Origin: Vogesella alkaliphila
Lineage (GTDB): Bacteria; Pseudomonadota; Gammaproteobacteria; Burkholderiales; Chromobacteriaceae
Direction of reading: 5' to 3'
NCBI RefSeq assembly: GCF_014652475.1
Contig: NZ_BMYW01000012.1
Span: forward strand, 31,735 to 95,734
Length of the DNA stretch: 64,000 bases
Position numbers and translations under genes: made by a program. The notes under the pieces were generated by a model. It searched no databases. It had not been told where the DNA came from and worked only from the letters and a program-made list of their open reading frames with translations. This document shows, in pieces, positions 26,515 through 34,184 of this stretch; positions within the stretch are counted from its first letter, which is position 1, and each line of letters begins with the position of its first letter.

Positions 26515-28229
26515 CAGAAGGCCAGCCCCAGGTTGAGGTTCCAGCGCCAGCGCTGGTCGCGCGCGCCGTAGGCGATGTCGAACGCCAGCGGCGCCAGCGG
26601 GCTGAGCCAGCGCACGCCGACCCCCTGCGCGCGCGCCAGGCGCCAGCTCTGCCAGCTGTCGGCGGCGTCACCGGCGTCGACGAACGCCGCCAGCCGCCAC
26701 GCCGGCGTCAGCGGGTACTGGTATTCCAGCGTCGCGGTGGCCAGCACGCGACCGCCGGTGACCGCGCCGCTGTCCGGATTGACGATGCCCAGGCTCTGGT
26801 AGTCGTAGCCGCGCACGCTGCCGACGCCGCCGGCCTTGAACAGGCGCGACGCCGGCACCTGCAGCGCGTCGTCGGCCCACACCTGGCCCAGCTCCAGCCG
26901 CGTGAGCCAGGTGCCGCGCATGAAGGACGGGCTCCAGTACAGCGCGCCGCGGCCGTAGCCGCGCAGGAAGCGGGTGTCCGCCGCCAGCCCGGCACCGGAA
27001 ACATGCCCCTCCAGCAGGTAGCCGGCCGCGGGGCGCAGCGGGTTGTCCACCGCACGCTTCGCCCAGCCGTAGGACAGCACCAGCGCCTTGTTGTCGCGGG
27101 TGGCCTCGCCCTCAATCTGCTCGCGTTCGATCAGGTATTCCACGCCGAAGCGGGCCTCGATATTGTCGCGCTGGCGGATGCGGAACAGGCCCAGCTCGGT
27201 GGCGTCGGTGACGGTCAGGTTCTGCTCGGCGTGGCGCTGCTGCAGGTTGAGGCTGTGCGCGTAGCCGTCGCCGCCGCGCGAGAAGCCGAGGCCCAGATCC
27301 AGCTGCTGCCGCGACTTCTTCCAGTCGTAGGCCACCGAGCCGGTATAGCCGCGGCGCAGCAGGTTGTAGTGTTCGTAACCGAGGCGGGTGCCGGCGCCGT
27401 CGCCGGTGCTGTAGTTGAGGCCGACCTCCAGCTTCTGCCGCTGCTGCTCGCTCAGGGTGATGCCCAGCGGCACGGTGTCGTCGTGCAGCTGCTCCCACAG
27501 CGGCGCCACCACCACGCCGGTGAAGTGCGGATCGCTCTCCAGCGCCGCCTGCAACGCCACCAGCGACGGCTGCGAGTACGGCGCGCCGGGCGCGAAATCG
27601 GCCATGCCGCTGACGATGCTCGCCGGATAGCGCTGCAGGCCGTCGATGCGGAAGTCGCCGAAGCGGATCAGCGGCCCGCTGTCCACCGTCAGCGTCACCC
27701 GCGCCTGGCGGCTGGCCGGATCGATGCGCACCTGCGCGGCGGTGAGCCTGGCCTGCGGGAAGCGGTCGAGCAGGAAGGGGCGCAGCGCCGCCTTCTTGCT
27801 GTTGTCCCAGTCGTCCTGGCGGAACACTGCGCCCTCCGGCAGCGCCCAGTCTTCCATCACCCTGGAAAGAAAACGGCTGTAGTCCGCCTGCTGCCGCACC
27901 GGCCCCTGCAGCGTGACATCGACCGCGCTGACGATCACCGGCGCGCCGGGCTGCACCCGCACCCGCACCGTGTCGCCGTCGCGGCTGACCTTCACCTCGC
28001 TGTCGAAATAGCCCTCGGTCTCCAGCAGCGCGCGCGCCTCGGCCGGGGTGCCGGCCACGATGCTGTCCAGGTCCTGCGCCGTCAGCCCTTCGTCCTGCTG
28101 CAGCGTGTACAGGTCGAGGTTGCCGCGCAACAGCGCGTCCAGCTCCGACGGCGCCTCCAGCTCGACGCGGTAATCCAGCGCGTGGGCAGTCAGGGGCAGG
28201 CAGGCAAGCAGGAACAGGACGCGATACAT
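26514..28229 (-). CDS. tamA: Outer-membrane assembly factor TamA (Omp85 family)
   Basis: A 571-residue outer-membrane protein. The ATG at 28229 gives the signal peptide MYRVLFLLACLPLTAHA. Residues 20-250 fit three POTRA domains (VEGYF-like ETEGYFDSEV; RFGDFRIDGLQRYPASIV). From about 260 a 16-strand Omp85 barrel follows, with GVGSVRGYDYQSLG (the VRGY motif) and a terminal strand ending WNLNLGLAF, the C-terminal Phe required by the BAM machinery. It recruits TamB encoded immediately downstream. Complete. Confidence 0.94.
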   Translation of the reverse strand: MYRVLFLLACLPLTAHALDYRVELEAPSELDALLRGNLDLYTLQQDEGLTAQDLDSIVAGTPAEARALLETEGYFDSEVKVSRDGDTVRVRVQPGAPVIVSAVDVTLQGPVRQQADYSRFLSRVMEDWALPEGAVFRQDDWDNSKKAALRPFLLDRFPQARLTAAQVRIDPASRQARVTLTVDSGPLIRFGDFRIDGLQRYPASIVSGMADFAPGAPYSQPSLVALQAALESDPHFTGVVVAPLWEQLHDDTVPLGITLSEQQRQKLEVGLNYSTGDGAGTRLGYEHYNLLRRGYTGSVAYDWKKSRQQLDLGLGFSRGGDGYAHSLNLQQRHAEQNLTVTDATELGLFRIRQRDNIEARFGVEYLIEREQIEGEATRDNKALVLSYGWAKRAVDNPLRPAAGYLLEGHVSGAGLAADTRFLRGYGRGALYWSPSFMRGTWLTRLELGQVWADDALQVPASRLFKAGGVGSVRGYDYQSLGIVNPDSGAVTGGRVLATATLEYQYPLTPAWRLAAFVDAGDAADSWQSWRLARAQGVGVRWLSPLAPLAFDIAYGARDQRWRWNLNLGLAF

Positions 28230-28352
28230 GGGCGGACAATCGGAAGGTGGGTGGGCAAGCGCCCATGGTAGTGCAGTTGCCGCGCGATGAAAAATGACAT
28301 TCACACGACCAGTGTCCTGCAACAGACCATCGCCGGCGCGGACCGTTCCCGC

Positions 28353-28365
28353 TGCGGCCAACCTT
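28353..28365 (-). repeat. Dispersed repeat, GG-type copy between genes
   Basis: TGCGGCCAACCTT in the 154-bp gap between the tamA start and the end of the DMT gene at 28384. Nothing else is obvious in this gap. Confidence 0.78.
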
Positions 28366-28383
28366 GCCGGCGCCGACCGCCGC

Positions 28384-29232
28384 CTAGGCGCGTGCCGGCC
28401 GCGCGCGGATCACCAGCGCGATGCCGCCGAGTATCGCCAGCGCCGCCATGAGCAGGCGCCAGCCCGGCTGCTCGGCCAGCAGCAGCCAGCCGGCCAGCGC
28501 CGTCAGCAGCGGCACGCTCAGCTGCACCGTGGCCGCGCTGCTGGCATTCAGCCCGCGCAGTGCGCGATACCAGATCGCGTAGCCGAGACCGGACGCCAGC
28601 GCCCCGGACGCCACCGCGTACCCCACCCCGGCCGCCGGCGGCGACAGCGGCGGCGCCTGCCACAGCCACAGCAGCAGTGCCAGCGGCAGCGCGCGCAGGA
28701 AATTGCCGGCGGTCACCGCCGTGGCATCGCCGGCGCCGCGCCCGAGCAGCGAATATGCGCCCCACGCCGCACCGGCCAGCAGCATCAGCACCATGCCGCC
28801 CAGCGGCGGCGCCGACGCCCCCGGCAACAGCAGCAGCAACAGCCCGCCCAGCGCGGCGGCAAAGCCCAGCCACTGGCGGGCGGCCAGGCGCTCGCCCTGC
28901 CACCAGCCGCAGGCGATCATGGTCGCCTGCACCGCGCCGAACAGGCACAAGGCGCCGCTGGCCGCCGGCAGGCTGAGATAGGCAAACGAGAACGCGGCGG
29001 CGTAGACGAACAGCGCCGCCGCCCCGCGCCAGCTGCCCGCCGCCGGCCACCGCCGCGTTTGCCACGCCACCAGCGCCGCCAGCATCAGCGCGCCGGACAG
29101 CAGGCGGATTGCGGTGAAACTGGCGGCGTCGATGCCGGTGCTGCTCAGCGCCAGCCGGCACAGCAGCGAATTGCCGGCAAAGGCCAGCATCGCCAGCCAG
29201 GTCAGCCACAGGGTCTGTGCGCGTGCGGTCAC
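28384..29232 (-). CDS. EamA/DMT-family transporter
   Basis: A 282-residue inner-membrane protein with ten predicted hydrophobic segments and two EamA repeats: LAFAGNSLLCRLALSSTGID at the first, WGAYSLLGRGAGDATAVTAG at the second, then WYRALRGLNASSAATVQLSVP. The start is GTG with GAGGAG just upstream. The substrate is unknown. It differs clearly in sequence from the DMT protein at 7.6-8.5 kb. It is divergent from the methyltransferase gene, and the two share a 215-bp control region. Confidence 0.82.
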   Translation of the reverse strand: MTARAQTLWLTWLAMLAFAGNSLLCRLALSSTGIDAASFTAIRLLSGALMLAALVAWQTRRWPAAGSWRGAAALFVYAAAFSFAYLSLPAASGALCLFGAVQATMIACGWWQGERLAARQWLGFAAALGGLLLLLLPGASAPPLGGMVLMLLAGAAWGAYSLLGRGAGDATAVTAGNFLRALPLALLLWLWQAPPLSPPAAGVGYAVASGALASGLGYAIWYRALRGLNASSAATVQLSVPLLTALAGWLLLAEQPGWRLLMAALAILGGIALVIRARPARA

Positions 29233-29367
29233 GGCGGCTCCTCAAGATGGGGATGATCGGGAACAGTGCCCAAGCGCCGGCGGACACCGCCAGCTGCCGC
29301 CTACCATAGCCGCTTTTTGCGGCGCCGGCACGCAGCGGCCACCGCCGGCCGCGCAGGCAGGTAGCAC

Positions 29368-29398
29368 GGGTACCAGGATAAGCGCTTATCTTGTACCC
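29368..29398. promoter_or_regulatory. Long inverted repeat, probable operator
   Basis: The core GATAAGCGCTTATC (29377-29390) is a perfect 14-bp palindrome. The symmetry extends outward to GGGTACC on the left and GTACCC on the right, with one mismatch and a one-base offset. It is 50-80 bp upstream of the methyltransferase ATG and in the divergent gap with the DMT gene. The cognate regulator is not in the window. Confidence 0.6.
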
Positions 29399-29447
29399 CT
29401 ATCCGGCAGCGGTTAAGGTCGGTCTTTCCTGTAGCGGAGTACCCGAC

Positions 29448-30218
29448 ATGAGCAGCCATCAGCAGGCCACCCGGCAACAGTTCGACCCGCAGGCGCAAGC
29501 CTACCTCACCAGCACGGTGCACGCCGCCGGCCCCGACCTCGCCGCCGCGCAACAGCTGGTCGCCACCCACCTGCCGCGCGACGGCCGCGGCCTGGACGTC
29601 GGCTGTGGCGCCGGCCACCTCAGCTTCGCGCTGGCGCCGCTGCTGGGCGAAGTGCTGGCGCTGGACCCGGCGCCGGCGATGCTGGCCACCGTCGCCGCGG
29701 CGGCCACCACCAACGGCCACGGCAACATCGCCACCCGGCAGGGCGACGCCGCCGCGCTGCCGTTTGCCGACGCCAGCTTCGACTTGGTCGCCAGCCGCTA
29801 CAGCGCCCACCACTGGCTGGACCTCGCCGCCGGCGTGCGCGAAATGTGCCGCGTGCTGCGCCCCGGCGGCTACCTGCTGATCATCGACGTGGAAACCGAC
29901 GCCGACGCGCTGGTCGACACCCACCTGCAGTGCTGGGAGCTGCTTCGCGACCGCTCCCACATCCGCGACCGTTCCGACGCGGAATGGCGCCGGCTGCTGG
30001 CCGACGCCGGCATCAGCCTGCTGCAACAACAGCGCTGGCCGCTGCGGCTGGAATTCGGCAGCTGGGTCAGCCGCATGCGCACACCGCCGGAAAAAGTCGC
30101 CCTGCTGCGCCAGCTGCAACAGGAGGCGCCACAGGAAGTCGCCGCCGCGCTGCAACTGGAAGCCGACGGCAGCTTCACCACCCGCACCGGGCTGTGGTGG
30201 GGCCGGCGCGCCGGCTAG
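29448..30218 (+). CDS. Class I SAM-dependent methyltransferase
   Basis: A 256-residue cytosolic protein with a Rossmann methyltransferase fold. Motif I is LDVGCGAGHLSFAL (about 49-62); the acidic residue of motif II is in LALDPAPAML; GDAAALPFADASFDLVASR and VLRPGGYLLIID are motifs IV to VI. This matches the UbiE/YcgJ-like Methyltransf_11 group. The ATG at 29448 has GGAGT upstream. The substrate cannot be read from sequence. A hairpin pair of the dispersed repeat 16 bp after the stop probably ends the transcript. Confidence 0.87.
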   Translation: MSSHQQATRQQFDPQAQAYLTSTVHAAGPDLAAAQQLVATHLPRDGRGLDVGCGAGHLSFALAPLLGEVLALDPAPAMLATVAAAATTNGHGNIATRQGDAAALPFADASFDLVASRYSAHHWLDLAAGVREMCRVLRPGGYLLIIDVETDADALVDTHLQCWELLRDRSHIRDRSDAEWRRLLADAGISLLQQQRWPLRLEFGSWVSRMRTPPEKVALLRQLQQEAPQEVAAALQLEADGSFTTRTGLWWGRRAG

Positions 30219-30233
30219 GCGGGCGGCAACCCC

Positions 30234-30277
30234 GCAAGGTTGGCCGCAAGTCGCTTACCGCCTGCGGCCAACCTTGC
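30234..30277. repeat. Hairpin pair of the dispersed repeat after the methyltransferase gene
   Basis: GCAAGGTTGGCCGCA and its exact reverse complement flank a 14-base loop, giving a 15-bp stem 16 bp beyond the stop codon. Terminator-like by position; no U-run. Confidence 0.88.
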
Positions 30278-30417
30278 ACCCGATCGGTGGCCGGTGCGGT
30301 GCCAAGGTTCACGTCAGCGCGTCAGGCCGGCGCAGTGCCCGGCCGCAACCTGGCACCCGGCCTTGAAAGCGGCGGCAACGCACCGATATGCCCAGCAGAC
30401 ACCTCCTGGAGCCTGCC

Positions 30418-30870
30418 ATGAACACCCCCACCGCCCTGCACCTGGCCTGCCCGCACTGCCACGCGCTCAACCGCGTTCCCGCCAGCCGCCTCGCCGATGG
30501 CCCCAACTGCGGCCAGTGCCACCAGCCGCTGCTCACCGGCCAGCCGCTGGAGCTGACCGTGAACCATGCTGAGCGCCACATCTCGCGCAACGACATCCCG
30601 GTGGTGGTCGATTTCTGGGCGCCGTGGTGCGGCCCGTGCCTGATGATGGGCCCGGCCTTCGCCCAGGCCGCCGCCGCCCTGCCACAGGTGCGCTTCGCCA
30701 AGATCAACACCCAGAACGAAACCACCCTCGGCCAACGCTTCGCCATCCGCAGCATCCCCACGCTGATCCTGTTCGTCGGCGGCCGCGAGATTGCCCGCCA
30801 GGCCGGCGCCATGGACGCCGCCAGCATCCAGCGCTGGATTGCCGCCGGCTTGCAAAAGGCGGGGCGGTAA
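30418..30870 (+). CDS. trxC: Thioredoxin 2
   Basis: A 150-residue cytosolic disulfide reductase. The N-terminal zinc ribbon has CPHC (about 11-14) and CGQC (about 35-38), the hallmark of TrxC. The thioredoxin fold follows, with active site WCGPC in VVDFWAPWCGPCLMMGP and the cis-proline segment SIPTLILF. The ATG at 30418 has GGAG 7-8 bases upstream; an in-frame upstream ATG has no such site. TrxC is commonly linked to oxidative stress; no OxyR site is evident. Confidence 0.95.
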   Translation: MNTPTALHLACPHCHALNRVPASRLADGPNCGQCHQPLLTGQPLELTVNHAERHISRNDIPVVVDFWAPWCGPCLMMGPAFAQAAAALPQVRFAKINTQNETTLGQRFAIRSIPTLILFVGGREIARQAGAMDAASIQRWIAAGLQKAGR

Positions 30871-30877
30871 CAGCAAA

Positions 30878-30917
30878 AAGGTTGGCCGCAACACCGTGAC
30901 GGCTTGCGGCCAACCTT
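30878..30917. repeat. Hairpin pair of the dispersed repeat after trxC
   Basis: AAGGTTGGCCGCAA and its reverse complement flank 12 bases. The 14-bp stem starts 7 bp after the trxC stop. Confidence 0.9.
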
Positions 30918-31264
30918 GCCGATCATGAACTCGCGTGCGACAGCCAACCTCGAACCGACGCGCCCCGTCCCGTTGGCGCAGGCCGTAGCAGCGGTCGCCA
31001 GCCCGGAAACAAGCCGCCTCTTTTGAGCGCAGCGTATGGGCGGCGCCGGGATGGCGGCTGCTGCTACGGGAATTCCTGCGCCGTCGGGAGAGCGGGGATC
31101 GGAAAGGGGGATGCGGTATCCCCCTTCCCCGCCGCCGCGCGGAAAGCGGCAGATAAACATCATCCGCGCAGCGGATACACCAGACAAAAACAAGGTTGGC
31201 CGCAAAGCCGTGACAGCTTGCGGCCACTCCTAGATAAAACATGGTTAGAGCGAATTGGTGAGTA
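30918..31264. other. Non-coding interval after trxC
   Basis: No convincing gene on either strand. It holds a small hairpin, GGGGGAT and ATCCCCC, near 31106-31124 and a partly decayed repeat pair at 31192-31226. Composition drops from high GC to clearly AT-richer around 31230, the left edge of the islet that follows. Confidence 0.6.
31192..31226. repeat. Dispersed repeat, pair with one damaged arm
   Basis: The left arm is the full AAGGTTGGCCGCAA; the right arm is TTGCGGCCA followed by CTCC instead of ACCTT. The 12-base loop is very similar to that of the pair after trxC, so the two may be duplicates. Confidence 0.75.
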
Positions 31265-31294
31265 CTAAAAAGCAAAACGCCCCTATTGGGGCGT
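31265..31294 (-). terminator. Terminator at the end of the gyrA-like fragment
   Basis: ACGCCCC and GGGGCGT flank TATT. On the minus strand the stem is followed by TTTTGCTTTTT. It overlaps the final codons of the fragment at 31283. Confidence 0.75.
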
Positions 31295-31621
31295 ATTCAT
31301 TACTGGTCCGTATTGACCAGGCGGGGCTCTGATCCCCAGCGGGAGGGTAATGGCCAGACGGTGTTTCAACTTGTCATGAAAACTAGCGTAGTAATGACGC
31401 CCACTTACGCCGTTACTGCACATCTCTAGTCGCTTAATGAGCAACGAGATTCTCGCCAAAAGCCGACCAAGATCAAATTTTGCAAAGCTGGCATGCACTA
31501 CGTGTGTGTCAGGTGGTGCTATGCCTGCGATGACAGACATGGCGTAGTCCAAATAATATCTACGCATCTCTTCTTCTAGGCATATGGGCAGCGTTTCTTT
31601 TGCAAATAGTTGATCAGTCAT
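31283..31621 (-). pseudogene. Chimeric fragment with a GyrA N-terminus
   Basis: A 112-codon reading frame. Residues 1-38 (MTDQLFAKETLP, then LEEEMRRYYLDYAMSVI and a PPD) closely resemble the extreme N-terminus of DNA gyrase subunit A, the arm that touches GyrB. Typical GyrA continues VGRALPDVRDGL; here it reads AGIAPPDTH, and the match stops. Residues 40-112 are unrelated to GyrA and unrecognised. The catalytic tyrosine region is absent. Codons are much less GC-rich than in neighbouring genes. It could be a remnant carried in by a mobile element, or a small expressed protein that mimics the arm. No helicase, gyrB or gyrA gene is nearby. Confidence 0.6.
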
Positions 31622-31723
31622 CGTTCCATGTTTGCTCTTGGTTTCACTCTCATGACGGTCTTAGCTGATACGTCCGGGCTTTCTGCTAGTTCGGTTGCGG
31701 GTTGCGCCTTGTGCGCACCCCAA

Positions 31724-32077
31724 TTTGAAGATTGATCAGGCTTTAATAGCGAATGATTTTGTCATCTGATATGGCTTGGTTCTTGTTGAATAGTTGATAT
31801 CTTCATCGGGTGATCAGGTTTTATCGGTATTTTTCATACTTTCCCTCTCTGCTATCCAGCTTTTGACTGTTTGTGATTGCTGCCACCAGTACCGTGCACA
31901 CCGGCAGCCGTGGTATGCGATACGTAGATAGTCTTGCTCGCTAATGGCCCCCCACAGGTGATAAAAAGTGATCGGATTTTTAGCCATCGCCAGAATCAGC
32001 GATAGCAGCGGTACTACAAAATACTTTTGGTACATCACGTCCCTCGGTAAGGAGGGGGTGACGCATCAATCTTCAAA
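31724..32077. repeat. 13-bp inverted repeat bracketing the small ORF
   Basis: TTTGAAGATTGAT at 31724-31736 and its exact reverse complement at 32065-32077 enclose about 330 bp of AT-rich DNA containing the small ORF. The arms resemble short terminal repeats of a MITE-like element, but no target duplication was seen. TGATCAGG followed by TTTA also recurs directly at 31734 and 31811. Confidence 0.5.
31814..32035 (-). CDS. Small hypothetical protein
   Basis: 73 residues; not recognised. The N-terminus MYQKYFVVPLLSLILAMAKN is hydrophobic enough for a membrane anchor or weak signal. The middle has HGCRCARYWWQQSQ, and the tail is charged. ATG at 32035 is preceded by GAGGGAC at good spacing; a GTG one codon earlier is the alternative. 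It lies inside the low-GC islet between the paired 13-bp repeats. Codon use differs from the rest of the window, pointing to acquisition. Confidence 0.5.
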   Translation of the reverse strand: MYQKYFVVPLLSLILAMAKNPITFYHLWGAISEQDYLRIAYHGCRCARYWWQQSQTVKSWIAERESMKNTDKT

Positions 32078-32211
32078 CTAGACAACTCAGCCGACTAGCA
32101 ATATGCATGTATGGCTCTTGTTTTGTATTTCAATGGTTTAGATAAAGTTTTACTTTGCCAGAGAGCAGGTTACATATCCCAAAGGACGATGCACCATCAC
32201 AAGCAGCCATG

Positions 32212-32242
32212 AAAAAAGGGCAAGCCATCAGGCTTGCCCTTT
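32212..32242 (-). terminator. Terminator of the aceE-aceF-lpdA operon
   Basis: AAAGGGCAAGCC and GGCTTGCCCTTT form a 12-bp stem around ATCA. Six A (32212-32217) are the T-run on the minus strand, about 42 bp past the lpdA stop. Confidence 0.93.
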
Positions 32243-32252
32243 CTCGTCTTCA

Positions 32253-32274
32253 TTGCGGCCAACCTTGGCCACAA
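32253..32274. repeat. Dispersed repeat, near-palindrome after lpdA
   Basis: TTGCGGCCAACCTT followed by GGCCACAA: the right half has one changed base relative to GGCCGCAA. It sits between the lpdA stop and its terminator. Confidence 0.78.
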
Positions 32275-32283
32275 GTAACACGC

Positions 32284-34077
32284 TTACTTCTTGCGCTGCG
32301 GCGGCAGGTCGGTGCAGCTGCCGTGCGCCACTTCGGCGGCCATGCCGATGCTCTCACCCAGGGTCGGGTGCGCATGGATGGTCTTGCCGATGTCGGTGGC
32401 GTCGCAGCCCATTTCGATGGCGAGGCAGATTTCGCCCAGCATGTCGCCGGCGTGGGTACCCACGATGGCGCCGCCGATCACCTGGTGGGTCTCGGCGTCG
32501 AAAATCAGCTTGGTGAAGCCTTCGTCGCGACCGTTGGCGATGGCGCGGCCGGAGGCAGCCCACGGGAACACCGCTTTTTCGATCTTGATGCCGTCACGCT
32601 TGGCCGATTCCTCGGTCACGCCGACCCACGCCACTTCCGGATCGGTGTAGGCCACGCCCGGAATCACGCGCGCGTCGAAGTAGGATTTGCCGCCGGCGCA
32701 GTTTTCTGCCGCCACGTGCGCCTCGTGCACCGCCTTGTGCGCCAGCATCGGCTGGCCAACGATGTCGCCGATGGCGTAGATGTGCGGCACGTTGGTGCGC
32801 TGCTGCTTGTCCACTTCGATGAAGCCGCGGTCGGTCACGGCGATGCCGGCGTTCTCCGCGCCGATCAGCTTGCCGTTCGGCGCGCGGCCGGCTGCAACCA
32901 GTACCAGGTCGTAACGCTGCGGCTCGGCCGGGGCCTTGGCGCCTTCAAAGGTGACGTAGATGCCGTCTTCGCGGGCGTCGACGGCCACGGTCTTGGTGCC
33001 GGTCATGATGTTGTCGAAGCGATGGGCGTTGTACTTTTCCCATACCTTGACCAGATCACGGTCCGGGCCCTGCATCAGGCCGTCCATCATTTCCACCACG
33101 TCCAGGCGCGCGCCCAGTGTGGAGTACACGGTACCCATTTCCAGACCGATGATGCCGCCGCCGATCACCAGCATCTTGCCGGGGACGGTTTTCAGCTCCA
33201 GCGCGCCGGTGGAGTCCACGATGCGCGGGTCTTGCGGGATGAACGGCAGGTTCACCACGCGGCTACCGGCGGCGATGATGGCGTTCTTGAACTTGATGGT
33301 CTGCTTGGCGCCGGTCTTGTCCTGACCCGTGCCTTCGGTGGTCTCCACCTGCAGGTGGTAGGGGTCGAGGAAAGAGCCGACACCGCGCACCACTTGCACC
33401 TTGCGCGCCTTGGCCATGCCGGCCAGGCCTCCGGTCAGCTTGCCGATGACCTTTTCCTTGTAGCCACGCAGCATGTCGATGTCGATTTCCGGCGCGGCAA
33501 ACTTGATGCCGTTGGCGGCGAGGTGCTTCACCTCGTCGATCACCGCCGCGTTATGCAGCAAGGCTTTCGACGGGATGCAGCCCACGTTCAGGCACACGCC
33601 GCCCAGGGTGGCGTAGCGCTCAACCAGCACCACTTTCAGGCCCAGGTCGGCGGCGCGGAAGGCGGCGGAGTAGCCGCCGGGGCCGGCGCCCAGTACCAGC
33701 ACGTCGCAGTCGATGTCGGCGGTGCCGCTGTGCGTGGCCGCAACCGGGGCCGCGACCGGTGCCGCTTGCGGAGCAGCTGCAGCCGGGGCGGCAGCGGGTG
33801 CCGCAGCAGGCGCAGGGTTGGCCGCAGCGGCAGCGCCGGCGGCCTCGATCACCACGATCACGTCGCCTTCGGAGATCTTGCCGCCGACGGCGGTGCGCAC
33901 TTCCTTCACCACACCGGCTTGTTCCGCCGGCACTTCCATGGTGGCCTTGTCGGTTTCCAGCGTGATCAGGCTGTCGTCCTTGGCAACGGTGTCGCCGACT
34001 TTCACGAACACTTCGATCACGTCCACATTGCTGTGGCCGCCGATGTCCGGCACTTTCAGTTCAATCAGATTGCTCAT
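32284..34077 (-). CDS. lpdA: Dihydrolipoamide dehydrogenase with N-terminal lipoyl domain (PDH E3)
   Basis: A 597-residue flavoprotein that reoxidises dihydrolipoamide in the pyruvate dehydrogenase complex. Residues 1-80 are a lipoyl domain with the modified lysine in [11 protein letters not shown] (Lys44). An Ala/Pro-rich linker follows to about 117. Then the E3 body: FAD motif [19 protein letters not shown], redox disulfide [19 protein letters not shown] motif [12 protein letters not shown], and the C-terminal dimer motif HAHPTLGE. E3 with its own lipoyl domain is known from Neisseria. Last gene of the operon. Confidence 0.97.
   Translation of the reverse strand: MSNLIELKVPDIGGHSNVDVIEVFVKVGDTVAKDDSLITLETDKATMEVPAEQAGVVKEVRTAVGGKISEGDVIVVIEAAGAAAAANPAPAAAPAAAPAAAAPQAAPVAAPVAATHSGTADIDCDVLVLGAGPGGYSAAFRAADLGLKVVLVERYATLGGVCLNVGCIPSKALLHNAAVIDEVKHLAANGIKFAAPEIDIDMLRGYKEKVIGKLTGGLAGMAKARKVQVVRGVGSFLDPYHLQVETTEGTGQDKTGAKQTIKFKNAIIAAGSRVVNLPFIPQDPRIVDSTGALELKTVPGKMLVIGGGIIGLEMGTVYSTLGARLDVVEMMDGLMQGPDRDLVKVWEKYNAHRFDNIMTGTKTVAVDAREDGIYVTFEGAKAPAEPQRYDLVLVAAGRAPNGKLIGAENAGIAVTDRGFIEVDKQQRTNVPHIYAIGDIVGQPMLAHKAVHEAHVAAENCAGGKSYFDARVIPGVAYTDPEVAWVGVTEESAKRDGIKIEKAVFPWAASGRAIANGRDEGFTKLIFDAETHQVIGGAIVGTHAGDMLGEICLAIEMGCDATDIGKTIHAHPTLGESIGMAAEVAHGSCTDLPPQRKK
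33816..33826 (+). repeat. Dispersed repeat, GG-type copy in a linker
   Basis: GGTTGGCCGCA in the Ala/Pro linker of lpdA, encoding AANPAP. Confidence 0.75.
33929..33978 (-). repeat. Lipoyl-module DNA repeat, copy in lpdA
   Basis: This 50-bp stretch encodes the [14 protein letters not shown] region. It differs at one position from 35341-35390 and at three from 35695-35744, both in aceF. The near-identity at DNA level exceeds what protein conservation alone demands. Confidence 0.8.
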
Positions 34078-34148
34078 GGTTTACATCCATGTGGTGGCGG
34101 CGCGCAGGGCACGCCGCCGGTATTCGGCACGATGGCTTGCTGGCAGCC

Positions 34149-34172
34149 GAAGGTTGGCCGCGGCCAACCTTC
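34149..34172. repeat. Dispersed repeat, perfect 24-bp palindrome between aceF and lpdA
   Basis: GAAGGTTGGCCG is followed directly by CGGCCAACCTTC. The two copies share the central GC, an overlapping arrangement seen only here. It lies 13 bp after the aceF stop. Confidence 0.9.
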
Positions 34173-34184
34173 AGGCTGCGACCA

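Noticed and set aside
31106-31124. Hairpin GGGGGAT/ATCCCCC after trxC as a possible terminator or small RNA
   Set aside because: No U-run, no promoter and no gene nearby to terminate; kept only as a note in the gap description.
30309-31275. Overlapping minus-strand frames of about 300 codons over trxC and the gap after it
   Set aside because: They run antisense through trxC and through the repeat hairpins. No motif, and composition changes abruptly within them.
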